Source: Ruminococcaceae bacterium YRB3002
GTDB taxonomy: Bacteria; Bacillota; Clostridia; Saccharofermentanales; Saccharofermentanaceae
NCBI GenBank assembly: GCA_900099715.1
Contig: FMTG01000020.1
Coordinates: forward strand, 1 to 45,274
Direction: 5' to 3'
DNA: 45,274 bases
Position numbers and translations under genes: made by a program. Of the stretch, positions 32,302 through 41,367 are shown one piece after another. The first letter of the stretch is position 1; each line of letters begins with the position of its first letter. The notes beneath the pieces are model-generated. The model saw only the letters and a program-made list of their open reading frames with translations. It made no database searches and was not told the origin of the DNA.

Positions 32302-32991
32302 ATGGACATCTATATTGTGAGACATGGTACAACAGACTGGAACAGGGAGCACCGCATCCAGGGCAGAACGGATATCCCGCTGGACGGGATTGGCCGCAGA
32401 ATGGCAAAGGATTCTGGTGAGGCGCTGACGAAGTTGGGCATCAGGTTCGACCGGGTGTATTCAAGTCCTCTCAAGCGTGCATATGAGACGGCTGAACTGC
32501 TTTGCCCGGGACAGGAGATAGTGACGGATGAGCGGCTGATCGAGCTTTCGTTCGGGGAGTGCGAGGGCAAGGTGTCTGACGGGCTGCTGGCAGACGGGGA
32601 TCACCCTTTCAGGTTCTTCAAGAAAGACCCGGTGAACTACAACCGCACCATCGGCACTGTCGGCGGCGAGACGCTTGACGGGCTTATGGCACGCACCAGG
32701 GAGTTCATGCAGCAGGTCATCGAACCTCTCGCTTCAGTGCAAGGGAATGCTTCCGTCCTGATCTCAGGTCACGGCGCCATGAACCGCGGTCTTCTGATGT
32801 ACATAAGGAACACAAATGACCTGAGCGGGTTCTGGGGCACCGGACTTCAGGCAAACTGCGGAATAACAAAAGTCACGCTTACGTGCGATAAATACACCAT
32901 AGTCGATAACTGCAGGATCTACTACGATAAGGATCTCATGATCGATCCTGAATTTCTTATTGCTGAACACACTGATAATTCTGATAAATAA
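32302..32991 (+). CDS. Histidine phosphatase family protein (phosphoglycerate mutase-like)
   Basis: A 229-residue phosphatase. YIVRHGTTDWNREHRIQG has the catalytic RHG (H8). A second arginine lies in YSSPLKRAYETA, the acidic catalytic region in LSFGECEGK, and the second histidine in VLISGHGAMNRG. The family includes phosphoglycerate mutase and small-molecule or protein phosphatases, so substrate is unassigned. The ATG directly follows TTACCCCC with no clear ribosome binding site. It precedes the GH5-synthase gene by 46 bases. Confidence 0.88.
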   Translation: MDIYIVRHGTTDWNREHRIQGRTDIPLDGIGRRMAKDSGEALTKLGIRFDRVYSSPLKRAYETAELLCPGQEIVTDERLIELSFGECEGKVSDGLLADGDHPFRFFKKDPVNYNRTIGTVGGETLDGLMARTREFMQQVIEPLASVQGNASVLISGHGAMNRGLLMYIRNTNDLSGFWGTGLQANCGITKVTLTCDKYTIVDNCRIYYDKDLMIDPEFLIAEHTDNSDK

Positions 32992-33037
32992 CGTGTTAAA
33001 ATAAGGCATAGTCCTTATTGCACAAGGATGATGCCGT

Positions 33038-36000
33038 ATGAACCGCCGACACGATCATCTTGCCCGTCTTTCTTTAAGTCTGATCATTATATTCTCGGTC
33101 TTTCTTATTGGAAATTCTGTCTTATTTGCAGCTGAAACTGAGACAACTGTAACCACTGAATCAGTCTATACAGCCCGGCCTTCCGTCAACGGAAAGCTCC
33201 ATGTGGAGGGTGTCGGCCTTGCGGATGAGAGCGGCATGGCGGTCCAGCTCAGGGGTGTCAGCACCCATGGTCTTACATGGTATCCCGAATATGTGAACGC
33301 CAATCTCTTTGAACAGATCGCGAACGACTGGAACTGCAACATGATCCGCCTGGCGATGTATGCATCCATTTATGACAGCGATGACCGTGAGATGAGCTAT
33401 ACGCTCATGAAGAAGGGCATCGAATTGGCCATCGCCAATGACATGTACGTGCTGGTTGACTGGCACATGCTGGAGAAAGGCGATCCGAACGAGGAGATCG
33501 AGCCGGCTATGGACTTTTTCGCGAGGATAAGCAAAGAGTTTAAGGGCTGTCCCAACCTGATCTTCGAGATATGCAACGAGCCGAACGGATCGGCAGACTG
33601 GTCTGACGTCATCAGGTATTCCGACAAGGTCATCCCCCTCATCAGGGAGAACTGCCCCGACTCGGTCATCGTCGTCGGAACGCCCGAATACGACCGCAAC
33701 ATGGGCGACCCGATCCTCCGCCCCCTGCAATTCGACAACGTGGCATACGTACTTCATTTCTACGCAGCAACCCATCAGGACGGTCAGCGTGAGGAACTTC
33801 AGAAGGCCATCGATGCAGGTCTTCCGATCTTCATCAGTGAGTGCGGCATCTGCGAAGCGGACGGCGACGGCACAATAAACTTTGAATCAGCAGTAAAATG
33901 GTTCAATATCCTCAACAAATACAAGATCAGCTACGCCATCTGGAGCATGTCCGACAAGGATGAGTCCTCTGCATTCTTCAGACCGGAATTTGACCCGGCC
34001 GAGAAGATAACGGACGCCGGTATGACGACCTCCGGACTGTGGGTCAGAGAGCTCATCAGGGGCAAGGATCCCGCTTCGATCCCGTCACCTGCCGCCACCG
34101 TTGAGAAACCCGTATCCGCATACTTCAGGACCTGGGTGTTAAGCTCCCTCGGCGAACGCGGATTCACGGCAACCCGCGCATGGGTGTCCTTTGCACTCAT
34201 TTCGGTCGGCGTGGTCTTCGTGTGCCTCCTGGTCGGCCTCATCTACAGGGCTCTCCGCAAGCGCAAAAGACTCACTTACGACGATGTCGTCCCTCCCGTC
34301 CAGAAGGAGAGGAAGCGCGGCATCTTCGCGAAATTCTGTCTCCTGGTCAGCATAATCATCACGATCATCTACCTGTGCTGGCGTGTCATGTTCTCCATTC
34401 CCGTCAAGGCCGGGCCTTTCGCCATCGCGATGAATATAATCCTTCTGTTCGTGGAAGTCCTGGGCTTCATCGAATCCCTCGTACTCTACAGAAATCTCCT
34501 GGGGAGGCGCGAACATCCCCTGCCTGAGATTCCTGACGATCAGTGGCCGGATGTCGATATCTTTATCGCCACCTACAACGAGCCGACGGATCTGCTGTAC
34601 AAGACGATCAACGGATGCAAGCATCTGAAGTATCCGGACAAGTCCAAGGTCCACATCTGGGTCTGCGACGACAACAGAAGACCGCAGATGAGAGAGCTTG
34701 CCGGGAAGATGGGCGTCGGGTATTTCGACCGTCCCGACAACAGCGGTGCCAAGGCCGGCAATCTCAACCACGCCATGAGTCTCACAAGCGCGCCTTACAT
34801 CGTGACGCTTGACGCGGACATGATCGTGAAGAGTGATTTCCTGCTGAAGACTATCCCCTACTTCGTTGACGTGGAACTCCGTGAGGCATCGAGGCCCGAA
34901 GAGGAACGTCTCCATCTGGGACTCCTTCAGACACCCCAGTGTTTCTACGACCGCGACGTATTCCAGCACGCACTCTACTCCGAGAAAACAGCTCCCAACG
35001 AGCAAGACTTCTTCTACAGGACCATTGAGCCCGCCAAGACATGCACGAACAGCGTCATCTACGGCGGATCCAACACGGTGCTGTCCCGCCGCGCTCTGAA
35101 CGACATCGGCGGGTTCTTCACAGGCTCCATCACAGAGGACTTCGCTACAGGTCTCCTGATCGAATCGGCAGGCTACATCAGCCTTGCTACCCCTGAACCT
35201 CTGGCCAGCGGTCAGACGCCACACACATACAAAGAGCATATACAGCAGCGCACCCGCTGGGGACGCGGCGTTATCGTCACTGCAAAAAAGCTGAAGATCT
35301 TCAGCCGCAGGAACCTGAACCTGGCGCAGAAAGTCAGCTACTGGAGTTCCGTCATCTACTGGTACTCGCCGCTCAAGAACCTGATCTACGTGATCTCGCC
35401 GCTGCTGTACGCTGCTTTCGCGGTGCCTGTACTTGCATGCAACTGGCTTGAGCTTCTGGTCTTCTGGCTTCCCATGTTCCTCATGCAGGACGTCAGTCTC
35501 AGGTTCAACAGCCGCAACACCATATCGACCAAATGGAGCGGCATATACGAGACAAGTGTAATGCCCCACCTCTTCATTCCTGTCCTTAAGGAATCCGTGG
35601 GCATCTCCCTCTCAAAGTTCAAGGTTACGGACAAATCGAGGAAAGGTGCAACACGCCAGCGCGACATCCGTTCCATGATCCCGTTCCTGATCCTCCTCGG
35701 ACTGTCAGTGATCGGAATCATCCGCATCGCAGTGATCTTCGAACCGGCACAGACCATCAGCATCCTTATCCTGCTGTTCTGGCTGTTCCGCAATATGTAC
35801 TATATGATCATGTCACTGTTCCTTATCGACGGCCGTGACAGCGATGTGGAAACAGTCCACGTACGCGCTGCTGAGCAGGTTATCGTGGAATGTGACGGTG
35901 TCAGATACGAAGGTGTGACCACACATCTCACAGAACACAGCCTGACGGTCTATCTGGATGACGGGTACGATCTGAAACTTGGCACCACTGTGGATGTCAA

Positions 36001-36244
36001 CGTCACCGGATCCACAACATCCGCTGCCCTCAGTGGCGTCATCGCGAACATAAAGGAATCGCGCAACGGCATCGCCCGTACGCAGACCATCGAGATCCGC
36101 GACTTCAAGGGCAACGAGGATGAGTATCTGCAGCTTCTTTATGACCGCATACCGACGCTGCCTCAGACACTGAAGAGGGATTTCGGCGTGATACCGCACC
36201 TGTGGCAGAACATCGCGCACAGGGTGGCGAGAACCAGACTGTAG
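33038..36244 (+). CDS. Cellulase (GH5) fused to cellulose synthase-like GT2 with degenerate PilZ domain
   Basis: A 1068-residue membrane protein. Residues 10-30 are a signal anchor. Residues about 45-345 form a GH5 domain with acid/base E181 (EICNEPNGS) and nucleophile E268 (FISECGIC). Membrane helices lie around 380-403, 432-450 and 460-485. A family 2 glycosyltransferase follows, with D544/D545, DAD at 592-594, TED at 699-701 and QQRTRW at 736-741, then four or five helices. Residues about 935-1030 are PilZ-like, but RxxxR is HVRAAEQ and D/NxSxxG is EHSLT, so c-di-GMP binding is doubtful. In Clostridia a separate GH5 (CcsZ) works with a cellulose synthase (CcsA); here both are one chain, with the hydrolase outside the cell. 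Confidence 0.87.
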   Translation: MNRRHDHLARLSLSLIIIFSVFLIGNSVLFAAETETTVTTESVYTARPSVNGKLHVEGVGLADESGMAVQLRGVSTHGLTWYPEYVNANLFEQIANDWNCNMIRLAMYASIYDSDDREMSYTLMKKGIELAIANDMYVLVDWHMLEKGDPNEEIEPAMDFFARISKEFKGCPNLIFEICNEPNGSADWSDVIRYSDKVIPLIRENCPDSVIVVGTPEYDRNMGDPILRPLQFDNVAYVLHFYAATHQDGQREELQKAIDAGLPIFISECGICEADGDGTINFESAVKWFNILNKYKISYAIWSMSDKDESSAFFRPEFDPAEKITDAGMTTSGLWVRELIRGKDPASIPSPAATVEKPVSAYFRTWVLSSLGERGFTATRAWVSFALISVGVVFVCLLVGLIYRALRKRKRLTYDDVVPPVQKERKRGIFAKFCLLVSIIITIIYLCWRVMFSIPVKAGPFAIAMNIILLFVEVLGFIESLVLYRNLLGRREHPLPEIPDDQWPDVDIFIATYNEPTDLLYKTINGCKHLKYPDKSKVHIWVCDDNRRPQMRELAGKMGVGYFDRPDNSGAKAGNLNHAMSLTSAPYIVTLDADMIVKSDFLLKTIPYFVDVELREASRPEEERLHLGLLQTPQCFYDRDVFQHALYSEKTAPNEQDFFYRTIEPAKTCTNSVIYGGSNTVLSRRALNDIGGFFTGSITEDFATGLLIESAGYISLATPEPLASGQTPHTYKEHIQQRTRWGRGVIVTAKKLKIFSRRNLNLAQKVSYWSSVIYWYSPLKNLIYVISPLLYAAFAVPVLACNWLELLVFWLPMFLMQDVSLRFNSRNTISTKWSGIYETSVMPHLFIPVLKESVGISLSKFKVTDKSRKGATRQRDIRSMIPFLILLGLSVIGIIRIAVIFEPAQTISILILLFWLFRNMYYMIMSLFLIDGRDSDVETVHVRAAEQVIVECDGVRYEGVTTHLTEHSLTVYLDDGYDLKLGTTVDVNVTGSTTSAALSGVIANIKESRNGIARTQTIEIRDFKGNEDEYLQLLYDRIPTLPQTLKRDFGVIPHLWQNIAHRVARTRL

Positions 36245-36280
36245 AGTTCGTGAATAAGTATCATGCGCCAGCTGCCTGTT

Positions 36281-36307
36281 CTGAAAAAGGGACGTGTACC
36301 TTTTCAG
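36281..36307. repeat. Variant palindrome with AAAAAGGGACGTG core
   Basis: CTGAAAA and TTTTCAG arms flank AGGGACGTGTACC. It is related in style to the GGGACGG repeats and overlaps the stop of the VanZ-like gene, in the convergent gap after the synthase gene. Confidence 0.6.
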
Positions 36308-36693
36308 GTTTTGGACGCCTTCAACACCGCCTCCGTCACATAACACGGCAGGATCCCGATTACGTAACATAGCAGGTCAACATATGAGAACCCTGTTCCT
36401 ATGATGATCCTCAAAAGCTCATTCGTAATCCCGAACCTGTCGCAGAATCCCCACAGCTGCAGGAACTCAACGCAGAATGCAAATATCAGTATAACTGTCG
36501 GCAGCACATACCATTGCCGCGGGATACCGGGAAACACGCTTCTCCATAACACATACAGGAGTATGACTACAAGAACATCACCGAGGTAGATCCTCACCCA
36601 CCCGTGGCCCCACATACCGATGGCCACTTCAGAAGTAAAGAGCAATACAGAAGCGATTACGAACCATAACCGCTTGGGAGGCGTGCTGCTCAC
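36304..36693 (-). CDS. VanZ-like/DUF2809 membrane protein
   Basis: A 129-residue protein with four predicted helices. GDVLVVILLYVLWR, FAFCVEFLQLWG and IIGTGFSYVDLLCYVIG match the DUF2809/VanZ-like pattern. The start is a GTG overlapping the exporter stop (GTGA), so it is translationally coupled to the lanthipeptide ABC genes. VanZ-like proteins can contribute to resistance to cell-wall-active glycopeptides, and small membrane proteins in such clusters often give self-immunity, so immunity is a reasonable guess, not shown. The stop codon lies in a repeat. Confidence 0.75.
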   Translation of the reverse strand: MSSTPPKRLWFVIASVLLFTSEVAIGMWGHGWVRIYLGDVLVVILLYVLWRSVFPGIPRQWYVLPTVILIFAFCVEFLQLWGFCDRFGITNELLRIIIGTGFSYVDLLCYVIGILPCYVTEAVLKASKT

Positions 36694-38858
36694 TCCTGCC
36701 TCCTCATCAGCTCGTAGAACTCACCCTTCAGCTCCATCAGCTGATCGTAATCTCCCTCTTCCGCGATATGACCGTCCTTGAGCAGGATTATCCTGTCGCA
36801 TCCTTTGACGGTTGACAGTCTGTGGGCCACCATTATTACCGTGCATTTCTCCTTGTAGACAGACTCAAGAACTTTGCTCTGAGCTATGTTGTCCAGAGCT
36901 GAGGTAGCTTCGTCAAGGATCATGATGTCAGGCTTCGAAGCAAATGCGCGTGCAAGCAGCAGACGCTGCCTCTGGCCGCCGGAGAAACCGCCTGAATTCG
37001 AATCGGATATCTCAGTATCATACTTCAGCGGAAGGCCCTCGATAATGTCGGCGATCGCTGCTTTCTCTGCTGCCTCCTGTGCCTCCTCTTCAGTGATCAC
37101 ACGGGGGCAGAAAGCAATATTGGAATAGATCGTTCCCGGCATCAGCCTGCTGAACTGGAAAACGGAACCTATACGTCTTCTGTAGGATCTCATGTTCAGG
37201 GTATCCAGCGGTGCGTTGTCGATGAAGACTCCGCCGGAATCGGGATGCAGGGAACCGAGGATTATCTTGAGCAGGGTACTCTTGCCGCAGCCGCTTTCGC
37301 CGACGATGGCAACCTTCTCGCCCGGTGATACATGGAGGGATATGTCTTCGAGGCAGCCGTAGTTGCTTTCCTCATAGGCAAAAGTGATATTCTCCAGACG
37401 CACGTCACCACGCAGCCTGCGGATAACGGTCTGACCGTCTTTCTCTTCCGTATCTGTCTCGATAATGGATCTGAAATTGTCGAGCATAGGCTTCATGACG
37501 GACAGCTTTCGATGTGCACTCATGAGTTCCGTGACCGCTGTCGTGATTATCGCGAAGGACGAATTGAACGCGATGTAGTCTGCCCTGGAAATACCGTTCG
37601 GCACGATCAGGGAAAGCATGATAACGGTACAGAGCGAGCTGAGGAATCCGACAACGACATCCTCCAGCTGAAGCACCGCGGGCTTGTCCAGCTCATATGT
37701 CAGGACTGAGTGGAACTTGCCGGCCCACTTCGCATATATCCTCTTCTCCGCACCGCTCTCCTTGATGCGCTGGATGCCCTTCAGAGCGGTGTACAGGAAA
37801 GCTCTCTCCTCCATTCCCGCTTCCTGATGGCTGCGCTCATTGTCCACGTAGAACAGTCCGGCGATGAAGGTATAGAGACTCTTCACGACCAGAACAGACA
37901 GCGCAGGAACAAGAAGTATCTTCGAGAAGGAAGTCATCTGCGGAATATATACGATAGACGTGATCGCCGTCAGCGACGAGCCCATAACAAAGTTCAGGAT
38001 CTGGTCGCACAGCGCTCTTGAGTTGCTGATCTGCTTTGACAGTCTGCCCGTGGACGAGCGCGTAAAGAAATTCTGCGGAAGCAGGAGAAGCCTGCTCATG
38101 ACAGCCGCCTGCGCCTCCGATGATATCCTTATCCTCATCTTCCCCAGACAGTTGGATTTGACAGCCGTGATGCCCGCCTTGATCACACCTGCGGTGAGGA
38201 AAAGCAGAAGGCTTCTGATCAGCAGCGCATACCCGCTGTTGCCCATAGGCACGATCTCGTTCAGCACGTACTGGTTCATTCGCGGCACAACAAGTCCGAG
38301 CAGTGATACGAGCAGAGTCGATACACCGATCACCACCAGATCTCTTGGTGATATCAGATGGAACATGAACATGGCAAGCGACATGATCGATGCAGACCTG
38401 ACCTTGAGCGGCCTGTGCACCGCATAAGCCGTGTCCTTAAGTGGCGTAGATGCGGTTACCTTTCCTTTGGTGTCAGATACCGGACAATAGTACTTGTATC
38501 CGCGTATGGCAGGCTTCAGCACGACAGCCTTGCCCTCAGGAGTACCGTCATCCAGGTATCCCAGCATATATTCGGATCTCTTCGTCCACTCCGGATTAGT
38601 CGTATCGACAGGATCGTACATGACACCGAGGGGATCAAGCATAAGATCAAGAAGCTCCTGCGCATCACTGTATTCGTAGATCTCACGTGCAGCCAGTCCG
38701 AATCTTGCGAGGATATAATTGACCGCCGCCTGCGCTTCGTCCGAATAGCCCGAATACGCGTTCTTCTTCACGCGGTTCATCATGTTCTGATCGGCCTGTC
38801 TCATCAGGTCGTTATCGAGGCGGTTGCGTTCCTTCAAAACCTTGGTATAAAGTCCCAT
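36690..38858 (-). CDS. NHLP-type bacteriocin export ABC transporter, subunit without peptidase domain
   Basis: A 722-residue protein. Residues 1-140 are a soluble region without a C39 motif. Residues about 150-450 contain a six-helix exporter domain (LISPRDLVVIGVSTLLVSLLG). The ATPase has Walker A GESGCGKST, signature FSGGQRQRLLLARA and Walker B IMILDEATSALD. It corresponds to the second ABC of two-ABC bacteriocin exporters (TIGR03797-like) and would form a heterodimer with the protein at 38860. One intergenic base separates the two genes. Confidence 0.85.
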   Translation of the reverse strand: MGLYTKVLKERNRLDNDLMRQADQNMMNRVKKNAYSGYSDEAQAAVNYILARFGLAAREIYEYSDAQELLDLMLDPLGVMYDPVDTTNPEWTKRSEYMLGYLDDGTPEGKAVVLKPAIRGYKYYCPVSDTKGKVTASTPLKDTAYAVHRPLKVRSASIMSLAMFMFHLISPRDLVVIGVSTLLVSLLGLVVPRMNQYVLNEIVPMGNSGYALLIRSLLLFLTAGVIKAGITAVKSNCLGKMRIRISSEAQAAVMSRLLLLPQNFFTRSSTGRLSKQISNSRALCDQILNFVMGSSLTAITSIVYIPQMTSFSKILLVPALSVLVVKSLYTFIAGLFYVDNERSHQEAGMEERAFLYTALKGIQRIKESGAEKRIYAKWAGKFHSVLTYELDKPAVLQLEDVVVGFLSSLCTVIMLSLIVPNGISRADYIAFNSSFAIITTAVTELMSAHRKLSVMKPMLDNFRSIIETDTEEKDGQTVIRRLRGDVRLENITFAYEESNYGCLEDISLHVSPGEKVAIVGESGCGKSTLLKIILGSLHPDSGGVFIDNAPLDTLNMRSYRRRIGSVFQFSRLMPGTIYSNIAFCPRVITEEEAQEAAEKAAIADIIEGLPLKYDTEISDSNSGGFSGGQRQRLLLARAFASKPDIMILDEATSALDNIAQSKVLESVYKEKCTVIMVAHRLSTVKGCDRIILLKDGHIAEEGDYDQLMELKGEFYELMRRQE

Positions 38859-38859
38859 A

Positions 38860-41040
38860 TCACGCCCCCTCTATCTGCAGGAGCCGTCTGTACGGTCCGT
38901 CAACTTTGTAAAGCTCATCCGGTGTTCCCTGCTGAACTATCTTTCCCTTTTCCATAACGAGGATGTAGTCACAGGATGAGACAGTCGAGAGCCTGTGCGC
39001 CACGATAACACATGTCGTTCCCTTGAGCCTGATGGACTTGAACACTTCCTCTTCCGTCACAGCATCGAGTGCAGACGTAAACTCATCCAGAAGAAGTATC
39101 GTCGGCTCTGCGGACAGCGCTCTGGCAAGTTCCAGCCTCTGTATCTCACCGCCAGAGAAATTACGCCCGTTCTCAAGCATCCTGGCGTAATATCCGTCTT
39201 TCTCCTTCATGATCCTCTTATGGATATGCGCATCCCTCGCAGCCAGGATCATCTCGAAATCACTGACAGTAGAATCCCACACCGTCATATTATTCGCAAT
39301 CGTATCCTCGAAAACAACACACTCCTGGTCCACAGCCGTTATCGTGGAATGGAACACCACATCGGGTATCTCCTCCCTCAGGAGCCCGTTATATCTGATC
39401 TCACCGGACTCAGGCTCATACAGCGACAGCAGGCACTTCATCAGTGTGCTCTTGCCACAACCGGAAGAACCGACTACAGCAACCAGCTGCCCGGGCTTCA
39501 CCTCGAAAGACACATCATCCAGCGACAGTGGCTCTCCCTTCTGATATCTGTATGACAGATGTGACACCTTAAGCTCGCCCTTCAGCTTATCAGGCTCCGC
39601 ATCCTCAGGCAGCTCGTAAACCGGCATCTCATCACGCTCCCTGATATCCTCGATCCTCTCGATATCAGTCCTGGTCCTCTGCAGGCTGTGCGTCATGCTT
39701 ATGCAGTTGGAGAAAGAATTCCTGAACTGAACCAGCACCGACTGCAGTGCCGCCATGATACCCATCGTCATCTCACCATTGATAATAAAATATGCACCAG
39801 CGAACAGCAGTATGGCCTGTGACAGGAGCGCATGAACGCTGTCGATGACATTGGACATGGAAGTGAGCCCGATACCGTTTATACGGCTCGTATCCATCTC
39901 CGACTGGGTAGTCTTCCAGCCGGTAAAGAACAGTCTCTCGGATCCGCCCGCCTTGATGGTCTCAATCGTATCCATACCATTCAGTATGGATGTGTTCATA
40001 TTGCCTGTATTGACTGCATTGCTCCTTGCCTGCATCACGATCCTGCCACGCATCTGCATCGACACGATCAGATAGATAACCTCCACAGCAATGCACATGA
40101 GGGCCACCTTCCAGTGATAAGACATGATCAGCACAAAGTAGATGATCGTCATGAAGAAATCAAGTATCCTCGGTACGATCGTCTTCACCAGCGACAGGTC
40201 AAGACTGGAGTTGTCGTCCAGCCTCTGTATGAGTTCACCGGACTTGTACTGCTCGAAAAATCCCATAGGCTGATGAAGTATCTTTCTGAACAGATCAGTC
40301 CCTGAGCTTGCCGCGACGGAATAGGATGTCCTGAAAATCAGAAGTGTCTTAAATATATTCACCGCCGTCGATGCGATCAGGATCACGGACATGGCGATCA
40401 CCAGGATCTCATATGCACTGATATCCTCAAATATACTAAGTGACAGTATCTCGCCGATCACATTATCAACATTCTTACTGGTCGAGACATAATCGAGCAT
40501 GTCCTTCGTGGAATTGATCATCAGAAGGTTCAGACCCACCGCCAGAACATTAAGCAAAGCCAGCATCAGGAGCCTGCTCTTCACATCCTTAAGCCTGCCA
40601 AAGATCAGACCGTAAACGGATGGTCTCTTCCCGCCCTTCTTAAACGTCTTGTTCGGAGTCATCTTAATGGCGACGCCCCTGTAGTTCTTCGTGAACATCT
40701 CAAGCTCTACCACATAATCACCCTTGGACGGATCGGCGAGATAGACCTTCTCACCTGCGATCTTCTTGATAATGCAATAGTAGGATTTCTTCCATCTGAC
40801 AACTATCGGAAAGCTCTGTTTCTTGAGTTCCTCGATATCAATGTTCATGATCTCGCAGTCAAGCCCGTACGCCGCCGACATCTCCTTAACCTGTTCCGGT
40901 GTGGATCCTCCGCGTGACGTGATATTCCCCTCACGGAGTTCAGACAGATTAGTGATCCTGCCATAGTAAGACAGCATCGAAGCAATCGCCGCGATGGCAT
41001 TCTCCCCGGGATGGGTCTGTATGACCAAAGGTATCTTCAC
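38860..41040 (-). CDS. Bacteriocin export ABC transporter with degenerate C39 peptidase domain
   Basis: A 726-residue exporter. Residues 1-125 are a C39-like domain, but the catalytic pattern ECGAAC reads ENAIAA (N14 in place of Cys) and the catalytic His region reads KKSYYCIIKK (Tyr). Only Asp (D103 in YLADPSKG) is kept. The six-helix membrane domain follows. The ATPase has GSSGCGKST, FSGGEIQRLELARA and ILLLDEFTSALD. As written, the domain may recognise leaders but should not cleave them. The partner at 36690 has no C39 domain. A start near 41040 has normal length for the family. Confidence 0.85.
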   Translation of the reverse strand: MKIPLVIQTHPGENAIAAIASMLSYYGRITNLSELREGNITSRGGSTPEQVKEMSAAYGLDCEIMNIDIEELKKQSFPIVVRWKKSYYCIIKKIAGEKVYLADPSKGDYVVELEMFTKNYRGVAIKMTPNKTFKKGGKRPSVYGLIFGRLKDVKSRLLMLALLNVLAVGLNLLMINSTKDMLDYVSTSKNVDNVIGEILSLSIFEDISAYEILVIAMSVILIASTAVNIFKTLLIFRTSYSVAASSGTDLFRKILHQPMGFFEQYKSGELIQRLDDNSSLDLSLVKTIVPRILDFFMTIIYFVLIMSYHWKVALMCIAVEVIYLIVSMQMRGRIVMQARSNAVNTGNMNTSILNGMDTIETIKAGGSERLFFTGWKTTQSEMDTSRINGIGLTSMSNVIDSVHALLSQAILLFAGAYFIINGEMTMGIMAALQSVLVQFRNSFSNCISMTHSLQRTRTDIERIEDIRERDEMPVYELPEDAEPDKLKGELKVSHLSYRYQKGEPLSLDDVSFEVKPGQLVAVVGSSGCGKSTLMKCLLSLYEPESGEIRYNGLLREEIPDVVFHSTITAVDQECVVFEDTIANNMTVWDSTVSDFEMILAARDAHIHKRIMKEKDGYYARMLENGRNFSGGEIQRLELARALSAEPTILLLDEFTSALDAVTEEEVFKSIRLKGTTCVIVAHRLSTVSSCDYILVMEKGKIVQQGTPDELYKVDGPYRRLLQIEGA

Positions 41041-41106
41041 TAGATTACGAGCCCCTCGATATTCGATAAACGTTCCTAATATTATAACGGATTTTTCTCA
41101 AAAAAT

Positions 41107-41364
41107 GTGAAATGGGGACGGTTCTGAAGTGTCACAAATTTTGAGGATCCACACTCTCTTTTGCTCTACATTTGCAGTCAAAAGTTGAGTAAAAAGTAGA
41201 GTACTCTACCTTTTGCTCTATCTTAACTACCCAAGGTAGAGTAAAACATAGAGTGCTAACGTGGTCAGACCTGTCCCCCTGTCACATGTGAAATCAGTCA
41301 AAATGCAGTTCAGTTGTCACATTTTCCCCGAAAATGTGACAACTGAGAACCGTCCCCATTTCAC
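41107..41364. repeat. 258-base composite element with constant ends
   Basis: GTGAAATGGGGACGGTTC left end with AAGTGTCACA; interior word block C (41151-41253); motif GACCTGTCCCCCTGTCACATG; then the GTTGTCACATTTTC hairpin and complementary right end. It separates the LanM gene from its exporter and ends 3 bases before the LanM stop codon. No gene is seen in 41041-41367. Confidence 0.78.
41151..41253. repeat. Word block C (ACTCTAC/GTAGAGT)
   Basis: Words at about 41151, 41184, 41195, 41202, 41234 and 41247 in the order W', W, W, W', W, W. Each W' is followed by TTTTGCTCTA. It is a dimer of about 50 bases per unit, with the same W' to W spacing (32-33 bases) as blocks A and B. Confidence 0.65.
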
Positions 41365-41367
41365 CTT

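Noticed and set aside
34139-35569. 476-codon frame antisense to the cellulose synthase fusion
   Set aside because: It is a shadow of the high-GC third-position coding strand; it has no recognisable domain or ribosome binding site.
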